Assembly: GCF_900129665.1 (NCBI RefSeq)
Contig: NZ_FQWL01000002.1
Location: forward strand, 1 to 64,000
Reading direction: 5' to 3'
Length of the DNA: 64,000 nucleotides
Source of the DNA: Flagellimonas flava
Lineage (GTDB): Bacteria > Bacteroidota > Bacteroidia > Flavobacteriales > Flavobacteriaceae
Shown here: positions 29,662 through 37,979 of the stretch, one piece after another
Layout: each line of letters starts with the position of its first letter
How positions within the stretch are numbered: the first letter of the stretch is position 1
Translations under genes and position numbers: made by a program
Notes under the pieces: generated by a model
Told to the model about the DNA's origin: nothing
What the model saw: the letters and a program-made list of their open reading frames with translations, nothing else
Databases searched by the model: none

Positions 29662-30480
29662 ATGAAAGCAATAAATTTATTTACAGTCCTGACCCTCCTA
29701 TTTACTATAAATTTCACTAACGCACAAAATATCCCATGTTCCCAAGCCGAATGTGATTTCCAGAAGGGGGAGCAAGTGTATGTCTTTGGAAATGATGTGA
29801 AACTTCGTGCACAACCAAGTACCAGTTCTAAAGTTTTAGAACTGCTCAAAATTGGCGAATGGGTCGAAATTCTTGAAAAAACCGAATTCTCCTGGCCATA
29901 TCGGGGTTTTGAATCTCCATTTTACAAGGTTAAATATGATCAAGCTACAGGTTATATCCTAGGTGGATTATTATCTGGAAAGAGAAAGACCCTGAATGGA
30001 AAACATTATTATTTTGCGCTAGCCAAGGAGGGGGAACAGACCTTTATGAATGTGCGTCATGTGAAGAATGGAACCTATCACGAGAAAAAGGTTAGGTTAA
30101 AACATACGGATATCAGTATTAAGGTGTTGGATGATAAAGGTCTTCCCGGCCTTGACGGAATTCTATACCTTGACTATCTATCCGAAGCCTGTGGCGTAGA
30201 GTCGGGAGGAGTGTATCTATTTGTTCAAGGTGGGGACATCAGCAATATGGCTTCACTTTCCCGAGTCGCTGAAGCTGGGGTTTATTACCGTTCCGAACAG
30301 TTTATATTTCCCTTCGATAAAGGAGGTTTGCCCGATAAGGTCTTGTTTAAAAAAGAACAAGGAGAAGTGTTTGACGAGACCACGAATTGGACAAAAACTA
30401 CGGTCGAAATTCGAGAGCTTAGTTGGGTTAATGGCGAGCTTGTTCCCAATTTTAGGCAAAAACCACCTTCTGCATTGTAA
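29662..30480 (+). CDS. Secreted SH3-domain protein
   Basis: 272 residues: signal peptide to FTNAQ, then a bacterial SH3-type domain at about 30-110 (VYVFGNDVKLRAQPSTSSKV, IGEWVEILEKT, GYILGGLLSG). The remaining 160 residues are beta-rich with no family I recognise; two cysteines near the mature N-terminus (PCSQAEC) may form a disulfide. SH3 domains of this type bind cell-wall peptides or act as modules. The stop is 14 bp before the palindromic operator array of the SatD gene. Confidence 0.78.
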   Translation: MKAINLFTVLTLLFTINFTNAQNIPCSQAECDFQKGEQVYVFGNDVKLRAQPSTSSKVLELLKIGEWVEILEKTEFSWPYRGFESPFYKVKYDQATGYILGGLLSGKRKTLNGKHYYFALAKEGEQTFMNVRHVKNGTYHEKKVRLKHTDISIKVLDDKGLPGLDGILYLDYLSEACGVESGGVYLFVQGGDISNMASLSRVAEAGVYYRSEQFIFPFDKGGLPDKVLFKKEQGEVFDETTNWTKTTVEIRELSWVNGELVPNFRQKPPSAL

Positions 30481-30493
30481 TCCATCTCGATAA

Positions 30494-30570
30494 TTATCGG
30501 CGATTTTACCGATATTCATAATTATCGGTGATTTTGCCGATATTTTTAATTATCGGTTATTTTACCGATA
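30494..30570. promoter_or_regulatory. Three phased palindromes upstream of the SatD gene
   Basis: Three copies of TATCGG-N8-CCGATA start at 30495, 30523 and 30551, so they recur every 28 bp exactly. Each spacer is nearly the same (nnATTTTn). The last palindrome ends 9 bp before the SatD start codon. Repeats touch each other with only 8 bp between, with no variable spacers. They most likely bind a dimeric regulator, plausibly SatD itself, whose C-terminus looks like a helix-turn-helix. Confidence 0.75.
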
Positions 30571-30579
30571 TTTGTTGCA

Positions 30580-31188
30580 ATGGATAAAACAATTGCAATT
30601 ATCACCGGAGACATTATCAACTCCCGAAAGGCTACACCTTTGGTATGGCTACCCCATCTCAAAGAGGCCCTAAACGCCCATGGCAAGGAACCTCAGCAAT
30701 GGGAAATTTACCGTGGGGATAGTTTTCAATTGGAAACGGCCCCAGAAAAAGCCTTGGAAATTGCCATTTACATCAAAAGTTGTTTAAAGCAGCAAAAAGG
30801 TATTGATGTCCGTATGGCCATAGGTCTAGGTGAAAAAAATTATTCCTCAGAAAAAATAACGGAATCTAATGGATCTGCGTTTATCCGATCTGGGGAATGT
30901 TTTGAAAATCTCAAAAAACAGACGCTGGCCCTAAAATCCAGTTCAGAAACTTGGGATAATACCATCAACCTCATGCTACAATTGGCATCCCTTAGTATGG
31001 ACAATTGGTTACCGGCAACCTCAAGAATCGTAAAAACGGCCATGGAACACCCAAAGGCCAACCAAAATGAATTGGCCGCAATTTTGGACAATTCCCAGAG
31101 CAACATCAGCGAAGCCTTGTTGAGAGCCGGATTCGACGAGGTGCAAAAAATGATAGCCTATTATAAATCCCTATTCCCTAAATCATGA
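30580..31188 (+). CDS. SatD-family protein
   Basis: 202 residues. The N-terminal part (IAIITGDIINSR, YRGDSFQLE, DVRMAIGLGE) matches the SatD family, named for a gene of an acid-inducible operon in streptococci, with a fold reminiscent of nucleotide cyclase/GGDEF-like domains. The C-terminus (about 148-202) has a helix-turn-helix pattern, QNELAAILDNSQSNISEALLRA, so it may bind DNA. Its stop overlaps the start of the DUF3307 gene (ATGA), so the pair is translationally coupled. Three palindromes lie directly upstream. Confidence 0.85.
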   Translation: MDKTIAIITGDIINSRKATPLVWLPHLKEALNAHGKEPQQWEIYRGDSFQLETAPEKALEIAIYIKSCLKQQKGIDVRMAIGLGEKNYSSEKITESNGSAFIRSGECFENLKKQTLALKSSSETWDNTINLMLQLASLSMDNWLPATSRIVKTAMEHPKANQNELAAILDNSQSNISEALLRAGFDEVQKMIAYYKSLFPKS

Positions 31189-31907
31189 CACTACTAGCCC
31201 TAAAACTTCTGTTGGCCCATTTTATTGGGGACTTTATGCTGCAACCCAGCCACTGGGTGGATGATAAGCTTCAAAAAAAATGGAAATCCAAATACCTCTA
31301 CGCCCATATGGGCATTCATTTGGTAGCCCTATTACTTCTCCTCCAATTTCGGTATTTGGGACTCATCGCCTTGGTTATTGTAACCCACTATATTATTGAT
31401 TTGGGAAAGTTGACCTTTACCAACAGCAAAAATTACCGTTGGCTCTTTGCTTTGGACCAAGTACTTCATCTTCTAATCCTGGCCATTGCCGTATACTGGG
31501 TCCACCCCTTTGAGATTGACTTATTTGAACTGTTTTCCGAAAAGAACCTGTTATTGCTCACCTTTTTGGTATTTGTAACCTTCGTTTCGGGTATTTTAAT
31601 GCGGATGCTCTTGGCCCCATATATCGCTGAAGTCGTCAAGGATGATTCTGAAGAGGGTGGTTCCTTAAAAAACGCAGGGAAATATATAGGTATGTTGGAA
31701 CGACTCTTTGTCTTTGGATTTATTTTGATGGGTCAATGGGCAGCCATTGGACTATTGATTGCCGCCAAATCAGTATTTCGTTTTGGGGACCTGAACAAGG
31801 GAAAAAACAGAAAGCTTACCGAATATGTTCTCATTGGCACTTTGCTAAGCTTTGGCCTCGCCATCCTCTCCGGCATGGCTTATACCCATTTGCTCAAAGT
31901 CCTTTAA
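31185..31907 (+). CDS. DUF3307 integral membrane protein
   Basis: 240 residues, about six transmembrane helices. The family signature LLLAHFIGDFMLQPSHWVDD at the N-terminus and HYIIDLGKL in the second helix pair carry the conserved His/Asp residues. DUF3307 and SatD genes are regularly neighbours in Bacteroidota and some Firmicutes. It starts inside the SatD stop codon. Biochemical function is unknown; the conserved polar residues in membrane segments suggest transport or a membrane enzyme. Confidence 0.87.
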   Translation: MTLLALKLLLAHFIGDFMLQPSHWVDDKLQKKWKSKYLYAHMGIHLVALLLLLQFRYLGLIALVIVTHYIIDLGKLTFTNSKNYRWLFALDQVLHLLILAIAVYWVHPFEIDLFELFSEKNLLLLTFLVFVTFVSGILMRMLLAPYIAEVVKDDSEEGGSLKNAGKYIGMLERLFVFGFILMGQWAAIGLLIAAKSVFRFGDLNKGKNRKLTEYVLIGTLLSFGLAILSGMAYTHLLKVL

Positions 31908-32069
31908 AAAACAGCAATACTTTGCTGATTATTAGAATTTTAATGTAATTTAGGGCAAAGAAGTCTTCCCCCTTATTTAATAACACAAGCGTACTCTATT
32001 TGCTAATTCTTCCAGTGATACCAACAGGAAAAATTAGTCAATTGCTGCTGCGCTCAAATCCGTGAAGAC

Positions 32070-33392
32070 ATGAAAAATTCAATCTCGCCTTTTTATCCAC
32101 TATTTGTTTTTGTGCTATGTGCATTTTTATGGTATGGCTGTTCCCCAAAAGAAGTTGATGTTACTAAATACAACCCCGAAGTCCTCAATGCTTGGAATCA
32201 AAAAATTATGGAAGTTGCTGTTGAGGAAGACGGTCTGCTCACCCTGAAAGGGCTTCGGACGACTTCAATGGTGCATATTGCCATTCATGATGCCTTAAAC
32301 TCAATCGCTCCAGTATACCGCTCATATGCCTTTACGGAACCAAATGTGCAAGGCAACCCTACGGCAACTGCTGCCTATACCGCATATCTTGTGGCCATTT
32401 CCCAATATCCAGACAAAAAAGCTGAATTTGACAAACTACTTCATCTGTGGCTTCCAGACCCAGACGACCCCTACACCAATTCCAAAGCGCTTGCAAAAAA
32501 ATCAATGGAAGCGGTGCTGGAAAAGCGCCAGCAAGATGCTTGGAACGGGGAAGCTGAATATACCTGGCATCCCATGGCACCAGGGGTGTATGCGGAGTTC
32601 AACGAACATAGTGGTACACCTGAAGGTTTTATTTTCGGTTCAGGTTGGGCCAAGGCCAAACCCTTTATGTTACCGTCATCAGATCATTTTCGTTCCCCAC
32701 CGCCTCCGGAAATCCAAAGTGACGCTTATACCAGGGCGTTTAACGAAGTTAAAGCAGTTGGGGGTACCCAAAGTCAAACCCGTACTGTAGATCAAGCTCA
32801 CTTGGCCATGTGGTGGAAAGATTTTGTAGAAAATTCCCATAATCGTTTGGTTAGGGAATTGGTCCAAAAAGAAAAGCTAAACCTATGGGAAGCCGCCCGA
32901 CTTTATGCCCTTATGAACATGGCCGTGTATGATGCCTATGTCAATGTTTTTGACAACAAATTCCATTACAATCATTGGAGGCCTTATACTGCCATTCGTT
33001 GGGCCGAGCATGACGAAAATCCGGATACCGAACCCGATTTGGAGTGGAACAACCTGCACCAACACACTTACGCATTTCCATCCTATCCTTCGGCGCACGG
33101 TACTGCCAGTTCAGCCGCCATGAAAACCTTGGCCCATACTTTGGGAAAAGGGAACAACTATGAGTTTGTTATGGTAACCGGAGAAGTGGATAGTGCCGGA
33201 CCGTTCTCAGAAAAAGTACAAATGGACCCTCCAACCCGTTCCTTTACCAGTTTTTCCCAAGCGGGATTGGAAGCCTCCATGTCACGAATTTATCTTGGTA
33301 TCCATTTCCGATATGATTCGGAGGAAGGGCATCGATTAGGAACAGAAATTGGCAAGTTTGCGGTAGAAAATTTTCTGACACCTCTAAAATAG
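32070..33392 (+). CDS. Vanadium-dependent haloperoxidase/PAP2-family lipoprotein
   Basis: 440 residues with a lipobox WYGC (Cys24). The three anion-binding motifs of the family are visible: KFHYNHWRP (Lys297, Arg304), PSYPSAHGT (Ser341, His343) and SRIYLGIHF (Arg406, His412). Family members oxidise halides with vanadate and hydrogen peroxide, or act as phosphatases with the same fold. A halogenating role is possible in a marine organism, but the specificity cannot be read here. It stands alone, with its own terminator. Confidence 0.9.
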   Translation: MKNSISPFYPLFVFVLCAFLWYGCSPKEVDVTKYNPEVLNAWNQKIMEVAVEEDGLLTLKGLRTTSMVHIAIHDALNSIAPVYRSYAFTEPNVQGNPTATAAYTAYLVAISQYPDKKAEFDKLLHLWLPDPDDPYTNSKALAKKSMEAVLEKRQQDAWNGEAEYTWHPMAPGVYAEFNEHSGTPEGFIFGSGWAKAKPFMLPSSDHFRSPPPPEIQSDAYTRAFNEVKAVGGTQSQTRTVDQAHLAMWWKDFVENSHNRLVRELVQKEKLNLWEAARLYALMNMAVYDAYVNVFDNKFHYNHWRPYTAIRWAEHDENPDTEPDLEWNNLHQHTYAFPSYPSAHGTASSAAMKTLAHTLGKGNNYEFVMVTGEVDSAGPFSEKVQMDPPTRSFTSFSQAGLEASMSRIYLGIHFRYDSEEGHRLGTEIGKFAVENFLTPLK

Positions 33393-33393
33393 A

Positions 33394-33420
33394 AAAGCGG
33401 GCCTTTGAAGCCCGCTTTGT
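33394..33420. terminator. Intrinsic terminator between haloperoxidase and NmrA-family genes
   Basis: AAAGCGGGC (33394-33402) pairs with GCCCGCTTT (33410-33418) over a 7-nt loop; T-rich on the right and A-rich on the left, so it can serve both convergent genes. Confidence 0.85.
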
Positions 33421-33437
33421 TTTAACTAAATGAATAA

Positions 33438-34274
33438 CTATACCTCAACGGGCTGGTTCCAAACTCCTGTGGTAGCAGTTGCTTTTACATAGTCAGAAAA
33501 ATCAATGGGTTTTCTACCCAATACCTTTTCGATATCGCGTTTAATGAGTTGGTTATTTGGATTGGTCAGCACTTCAGAAAACAAATAGTTGATCAACCAA
33601 ACGTAATCCTCAGGAACACCTTGTTCTTCCATCGCCTTCACATAGGCAGGTAATGGAATGTGTGTAAAGGCAATTTCCCGTCCAGTTTCCTCAGCTATCT
33701 CATGAATAACCTCCCTGAATGTCAAGAGTCTGGGACCGGTCAACTCGTAGATTTCGCCATTGTGTTTCTCGTGCAACAAGGCTTCCACCGCTACAGCTGC
33801 AATATCGTCTGCGTCCACGTAAGGCACCTCCACATCGGCATGGGGCAGGGCCACAAATCCATGTTGGATAGGTTCCAAGAAAAAGCTTTCACTAAAATTC
33901 TGGTTAAACCAACTGGCCCTAACAATGGTATGCGCCAGACCAGAATTGATGACCACCTGCTCACACTTTTCCGCTTCTGTCTCCCCTTTTCCAGATAGTA
34001 GGACAACTTTCTCAATTTGATGTCTTTTAGCGGCCGCAACCAACCCTTGTATAGCTTCAAAAGCTCGTGGCACCGCCAAATCTGGTTGAAAGGTGATGTA
34101 TACGCTATCCATCCCTTCAAGGGCTTGTTCCCAAGTTTGGGGTCGATCCCAATCAAATGCTGGGGTTTCACTGCGCGAACCAATACGTACATTATGTCCC
34201 AAACTTGTCAATTTTTCCGCTACCCTGCGGCCAGTTTTACCCTTACCGCCCAATACTAAAATGTTACTTTTCAT
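33438..34274 (-). CDS. NmrA-like NAD(P)-binding protein
   Basis: 278 residues. The Rossmann loop GGKGKTG (9-15) opens the protein; the remainder follows the NmrA/HSCARG-like atypical SDR pattern (VRASWFNQNF, VPYVDADDIAAVAVEAL, YELTGPRLLTFREV). Such proteins are quinone reductases or redox-sensing regulators. It is the last of three leftward genes, 25 bp after the DUF1772 gene, so probably co-transcribed. Confidence 0.9.
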   Translation of the reverse strand: MKSNILVLGGKGKTGRRVAEKLTSLGHNVRIGSRSETPAFDWDRPQTWEQALEGMDSVYITFQPDLAVPRAFEAIQGLVAAAKRHQIEKVVLLSGKGETEAEKCEQVVINSGLAHTIVRASWFNQNFSESFFLEPIQHGFVALPHADVEVPYVDADDIAAVAVEALLHEKHNGEIYELTGPRLLTFREVIHEIAEETGREIAFTHIPLPAYVKAMEEQGVPEDYVWLINYLFSEVLTNPNNQLIKRDIEKVLGRKPIDFSDYVKATATTGVWNQPVEV

Positions 34275-34299
34275 GATATTTGATGTTATAGTTTATAAA

Positions 34300-34779
34300 T
34301 TATTTTAAAATGCTGGCTACCACCAGAAGTCCAAAGGACATGATGGATGATATGATTCGTACCCGATGGTAGTTGTTCCAAGGTTTTTCAAATTTTTGTC
34401 GAAGTACACTTAACTCCTCTGGAGTCATTGCAAGCAAATCGGCTTTATCCAACAACTCATTCAAGGGTACGTTCCCAAAAATGGTCACCAGGGCCAATCC
34501 CAAGAAATATAACAAGGCAGCCGCAAGGCAAAGCCAAAGCGCAGTATTGGATTCCACCCTGTTTATGCACCCTGCCACGACCGACAAAAGGACGGGACCA
34601 AAAAACACGACGAAAAAGGTTGGATTTAGAATGCTTCGGTTCATGGATTGAAAGGACTGTAGATATACTGAGTCGCTAAGGTTTCCAATTCCCGGTGTCA
34701 CCGCGTTACCCCAGGTAAAGCAGAGTCCCGCTGTTAATCCCGTTAAAATAATGGCTAAAAAAAGTGTAATGTTTCCCAT
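34300..34779 (-). CDS. DUF1772/anthrone-oxygenase-like membrane protein
   Basis: 159 residues, four transmembrane helices. The start GLTAGLCFTWGNAVTPGIG, the middle LNPTFFVVFFGPVLL, and FGNVPLNE followed by KFEKPWNNYHRVRI match the DUF1772 family, which includes fungal anthrone oxygenases. In bacteria these genes often accompany NmrA-like and TetR/AraC genes, as here. The actual reaction is unknown. Confidence 0.85.
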   Translation of the reverse strand: MGNITLFLAIILTGLTAGLCFTWGNAVTPGIGNLSDSVYLQSFQSMNRSILNPTFFVVFFGPVLLSVVAGCINRVESNTALWLCLAAALLYFLGLALVTIFGNVPLNELLDKADLLAMTPEELSVLRQKFEKPWNNYHRVRIISSIMSFGLLVVASILK

Positions 34780-34800
34780 GATGCTATGCTATATAGTTGA

Positions 34801-35208
34801 CTATCCGTTTTTGATTGAAGTGTTCAAAGAAGGGCGTATTCTGAGATACCAATAAAGTGTGCAGGTTCCTAGAAATTCCAAGGCAATCAGCCAGAAGTCC
34901 AAAGAGCCAAAAAAGCTGGCGTAACTCCCTCCAAAGGGAATGATCAAAAGAGGAACCGTAATGAGGGCATCCAAACTTGCGCTTACTAATAGCATGACCA
35001 ATCCCAGTTTAAGACCATGGGCAGTAGCTCCGTTGCGATAGTACAATCGAGCCCCTCTCCAGACCAAGAAGGGAACCACTAGGGCTAAGCCAATATTGGC
35101 TTGTAGATAAGGGTCTTCCAATATCGGAAGCATGTAAATCAATGAGAATGCAGACACCCCTAAAATCCAGATTAAAATGGCAATCCACAGTGCTTTTATT
35201 GTTTTCAT
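34801..35208 (-). CDS. Four-helix membrane protein, DUF5367-like
   Basis: 135 residues with about four transmembrane helices (ALWIAILIWILGVSAFSLIY, then three more). The layout resembles the DUF5367 family, though this is a judgement from composition and order only. It is the first gene of the leftward three-gene unit, with 21 bp to the next, and it starts 39 bp from the divergent cyclase gene. Confidence 0.65.
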   Translation of the reverse strand: MKTIKALWIAILIWILGVSAFSLIYMLPILEDPYLQANIGLALVVPFLVWRGARLYYRNGATAHGLKLGLVMLLVSASLDALITVPLLIIPFGGSYASFFGSLDFWLIALEFLGTCTLYWYLRIRPSLNTSIKNG

Positions 35209-35247
35209 TTCTTTCTATTTTTTAATTACAGGACAAAACTATTTCAG

Positions 35248-36384
35248 ATGCCTCGGGCTTATTTGTTCCCAAAGGAGGAAGATTTGTTCGAAAAGGATAA
35301 CTTTGAAACTATGGTTATTACATGGATCAATAAGCGCCGATGGCGAACACTAAGATTCTATATGATAGGTTGGACGTTGGCGTTTGTCTTTCTGAGCATT
35401 GTACGTGGTGTGGGTACCGAAGAACTGGGGAGTCTTAAGTTCGAATTTCAAGAGAGCTTACTAATTGCTTTTACCTTGGGGCCCATAATGGGATTTATTT
35501 CAGGTCTGGCTCAAATCGTGTCCGAGGAACGCATCTATAAGAATATATCGCTTAGAAAGTTTCTATTTATACAGTTACTCTACACGCTCTTATTTGTTGC
35601 GCTCTTGGTCGTGGTTGCTTTCGGTGTCTACAGTCTGTATTTCGGCACATCCGTAGACTTGCTGACCTTTGCTTTTGATACCGGTAGTGTGGCCATTTAT
35701 TTTTATGTGATATGCGTAAGTACCTTTTTAGCCGTGTTAAGACAGGTGAACCTAATGCTTGGCGAAGGCAACCTTTTTAAATTGATCATGGGTCGGTTCT
35801 ACACACCCCATGAGGAAGAACGGATCTTTATGTTTTTGGACCTTCAAGCCTCTACCACCTTGGCGGAACGACTGGGCCATGTGACCTATAGCAAATTGGT
35901 GCAGGATTGTTTTAATGATTTGGGAATAGCAGCTGCCAATAACGGGGAAATATATCAATACGTTGGCGATGAAGCCGTGCTGACCTGGCCGCTCGAGGAA
36001 GGCATTCATAACCAGAACCTACTAAAGACTTTTTACAAGTTCAAGCAGCAATTGGAGAACAAAAGGACCTACTACGAAGAAAAATACAACTGTCTTCCCT
36101 TTTTCAAAGCTGGCGTGCACGCAGGTATTGTAACCGTCACAGAAGTAGGGAAATATAAAAAGGAAATTGCCTATCATGGCGATACCATAAATACGGCCGC
36201 CCGAATCCAAGGGCAATGCAACAATTTGGGGAGTGAACTTTTGGTGTCCGAAACATTGAAAAACCGTCTGGATGATTCCAATTACGCCTTTGAACACATA
36301 GGCAGTGTTCCTCTAAAAGGTAAAAAAGGTGCCGTCTCCATTTGCTCCGTTCGGATGGAAGACGTCAACTATCCGCGTATTTGA
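35248..36384 (+). CDS. Membrane-bound class III nucleotide cyclase
   Basis: 378 residues: four transmembrane helices (about 38-56, 70-90, 105-128, 148-168), then a class III cyclase catalytic domain (about 190-375). Metal ligands are Asp198 (FLDLQAST) and Asp241 (YVGDEAV); transition-state residues are Asn315 and Arg319 (GDTINTAARI). The residue that normally selects adenine (Asp/Thr before the Gly-Asp) is Glu306 here, so ATP versus GTP use is uncertain. It probably makes cAMP or another cyclic nucleotide at the inner membrane. Confidence 0.92.
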   Translation: MPRAYLFPKEEDLFEKDNFETMVITWINKRRWRTLRFYMIGWTLAFVFLSIVRGVGTEELGSLKFEFQESLLIAFTLGPIMGFISGLAQIVSEERIYKNISLRKFLFIQLLYTLLFVALLVVVAFGVYSLYFGTSVDLLTFAFDTGSVAIYFYVICVSTFLAVLRQVNLMLGEGNLFKLIMGRFYTPHEEERIFMFLDLQASTTLAERLGHVTYSKLVQDCFNDLGIAAANNGEIYQYVGDEAVLTWPLEEGIHNQNLLKTFYKFKQQLENKRTYYEEKYNCLPFFKAGVHAGIVTVTEVGKYKKEIAYHGDTINTAARIQGQCNNLGSELLVSETLKNRLDDSNYAFEHIGSVPLKGKKGAVSICSVRMEDVNYPRI

Positions 36385-37226
36385 CTTGGGCGAAATCCAT
36401 ATTTTTTGGAAAAGGCATTGGAAAAGGAACTCAAACTGTCATAGCCCACATGCCATGCCGCCTCTTGCACCGTTGCATCCTCATTTCGAAGTAAATCGTG
36501 AGCCTTGGATAGACGTTCATTCTGGAGGTATTTGAACACCGGAACCCCAAAGAGGGCTTTAAAATTCTTCTTGAGCTTAAAACTATTGAGTCCAATTTCT
36601 CTGGAAAGCTCCGCTAATGATGGTGGTGCATCTAAATTGGAAGAAAGTATCTCCTTGGCCTGGAATAACTTTTCCTTTTCGGAGATTTTGATGGCATCCC
36701 CATCCATACTGGCCAGCTGCCCAAAAAAGTGGGAGAGCAAAGCCGTAATCTGACTCCTAAAAAACATCATTTTGGTCTTCCCGGTGTAAGTGGTATGAAA
36801 GAGCTGGTTGACAATGGACTGCATTTCCGGGGTCATATAAAATTTGGGTCCCTGCACGTAATGGTCCGAGGGGTACACCAATTGATTGAGCATTTCTGAA
36901 AACAACTCCCCTTCGCCATGGGGCAACTTTGCCAGGTTTCTGGGTGATGTTGCGATTAAAATACACTCCAAAGGTTTATTTGCCGACACCGTATGGACGA
37001 ACTCCACCTTTTCATCCGCATAAAACGAAAGTGCCAATCCCTTGCTATGCTTATAGGCCTTTTCCTTGCCATCAAATTGAACACTCAGTTCAACGTTACC
37101 GGCGCCATAAAAGGCTACGGCAATCACAGGTTCATCAAAGGCACACGAATCTATGGTGATTTCCGAGGTATTTGCCTCTTCGACCAAGACAATAAAATCA
37201 TTGATGTCCAATACATCCCTAGTCAT
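36369..37226 (-). CDS. AraC-family transcriptional regulator
   Basis: 285 residues. The C-terminal 95 residues carry both helix-turn-helix units (SLAELSREIGLNSFKLKKNF and VQEAAWHVGYDSLSSFSNAF followed by KYGFRPSQIR). The N-terminus is a sensor of unrecognised type. The gene is convergent with the cyclase gene, overlapping it by 16 bp. No target is obvious; nearby NmrA/DUF1772 genes are candidates. Confidence 0.92.
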   Translation of the reverse strand: MTRDVLDINDFIVLVEEANTSEITIDSCAFDEPVIAVAFYGAGNVELSVQFDGKEKAYKHSKGLALSFYADEKVEFVHTVSANKPLECILIATSPRNLAKLPHGEGELFSEMLNQLVYPSDHYVQGPKFYMTPEMQSIVNQLFHTTYTGKTKMMFFRSQITALLSHFFGQLASMDGDAIKISEKEKLFQAKEILSSNLDAPPSLAELSREIGLNSFKLKKNFKALFGVPVFKYLQNERLSKAHDLLRNEDATVQEAAWHVGYDSLSSFSNAFSKKYGFRPSQIRG

Positions 37227-37291
37227 AGCGATACTCTTCCTCCTAAATTTAGCTATTTTGATTCAATTTATAAGTTAAATCAATTCTCAGG

Positions 37292-37322
37292 TTTTGTCTT
37301 TTCAATATTTCATTTATATTTG
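37292..37322 (+). promoter_or_regulatory. Promoter of the TetR gene at 37346
   Basis: A -33 element TTTTG (37292-37296) and a -7 element TATATTTG (37315-37322) are separated by 18 nt, matching the Bacteroidota consensus. Transcription would start near 37329, inside the operator at 37323-37337. Confidence 0.8.
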
Positions 37323-37337
37323 TAGACGACTGGTCTA
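37323..37337. promoter_or_regulatory. TetR operator, autoregulatory copy
   Basis: TAGAC-N5-GTCTA directly follows the -7 element of the TetR gene and covers the expected transcription start. The same 15 bases with one change recur before the SDR gene at 37949-37963, as expected for a repressor that controls itself and its neighbour. Confidence 0.78.
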
Positions 37338-37345
37338 ATATTAAA

Positions 37346-37930
37346 ATGGAAACAGCAAAAGAAACCACACTACAACGCATTCTCAAAATTGGAGGTGATC
37401 TCATTATCCAAAAAGGATTTAACAATGTCGGCATCAATGAAGTTTTAAGCGCCGTTGATATTCCGAAAGGTTCCTTCTATTATTATTTTAAGAGCAAAGA
37501 GGACTTCGGACTTCAAATCATTAAGAATTACGGTGATGAATCCTTGAAGCTGCTCCACTCCTACTTTAATGATAAGACCAAGAATCCCAAGGAACGTTTT
37601 ATGACCTTTTTCCAGGATATTAGACTGGGTTATATCCAGAAAGACTTTACAGAAGGCTGTTTGCTTGGGAATTGCAGCTTGGAACTAAGTGATCTAAAAT
37701 CGAGTTACGCCCACGGGGTGGCCAACGAGCTTAACCGGTGGGAAGCCTTGTTTGAAGCCTGCATCAAGGAAGGACAGAAGGATGGTAGCATTGGCAACCC
37801 AACGGAAGCGAAAAAGTTGGCTGCCTATATGCTCAACAATTGGGAAGGGGCCATCCTACGGATGAAATCTACCAAAAGTGCAAAACCCCTCTCCCTGTTT
37901 ATAGAATTTACAGAAGAATTATTAACCTAA
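37346..37930 (+). CDS. TetR/AcrR-family transcriptional regulator
   Basis: 194 residues. N-terminal helix-turn-helix at about 10-56 (ILKIGGDLIIQKGFNNVGIN, then SAVDIPKGSFYYYFKSKEDF). The C-terminal ligand domain contains GCLLGNCSLE and MLNNWEGAILRMK, typical of the AcrR-like subgroup with a C-terminal TetR_C_6/16-type domain. Its promoter carries an operator, and a second operator lies 16 bp after its stop, before the SDR gene. A reactive-electrophile sensor is plausible because its target is an oxidoreductase, but this is inference. Confidence 0.95.
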   Translation: METAKETTLQRILKIGGDLIIQKGFNNVGINEVLSAVDIPKGSFYYYFKSKEDFGLQIIKNYGDESLKLLHSYFNDKTKNPKERFMTFFQDIRLGYIQKDFTEGCLLGNCSLELSDLKSSYAHGVANELNRWEALFEACIKEGQKDGSIGNPTEAKKLAAYMLNNWEGAILRMKSTKSAKPLSLFIEFTEELLT

Positions 37931-37945
37931 ATTTTTTTATCCATT

Positions 37946-37966
37946 TAGTAGACGACTAGTCTACTA
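37946..37966. promoter_or_regulatory. TetR operator before the SDR gene
   Basis: A perfect 21-bp palindrome: TAGTAGAC (37946-37953), 5 nt, GTCTACTA (37959-37966). It ends 13 bp before the SDR start codon. Its core equals the operator at 37323-37337 with one base changed. No clear -33/-7 pair was found for a separate SDR promoter. Confidence 0.8.
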
Positions 37967-37979
37967 TAATTTATTTATC

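Noticed and set aside
30494..30570. Possible CRISPR fragment
   Set aside because: The repeats are 28 bp apart and touch almost directly, with no unique spacers of CRISPR length and no cas genes.
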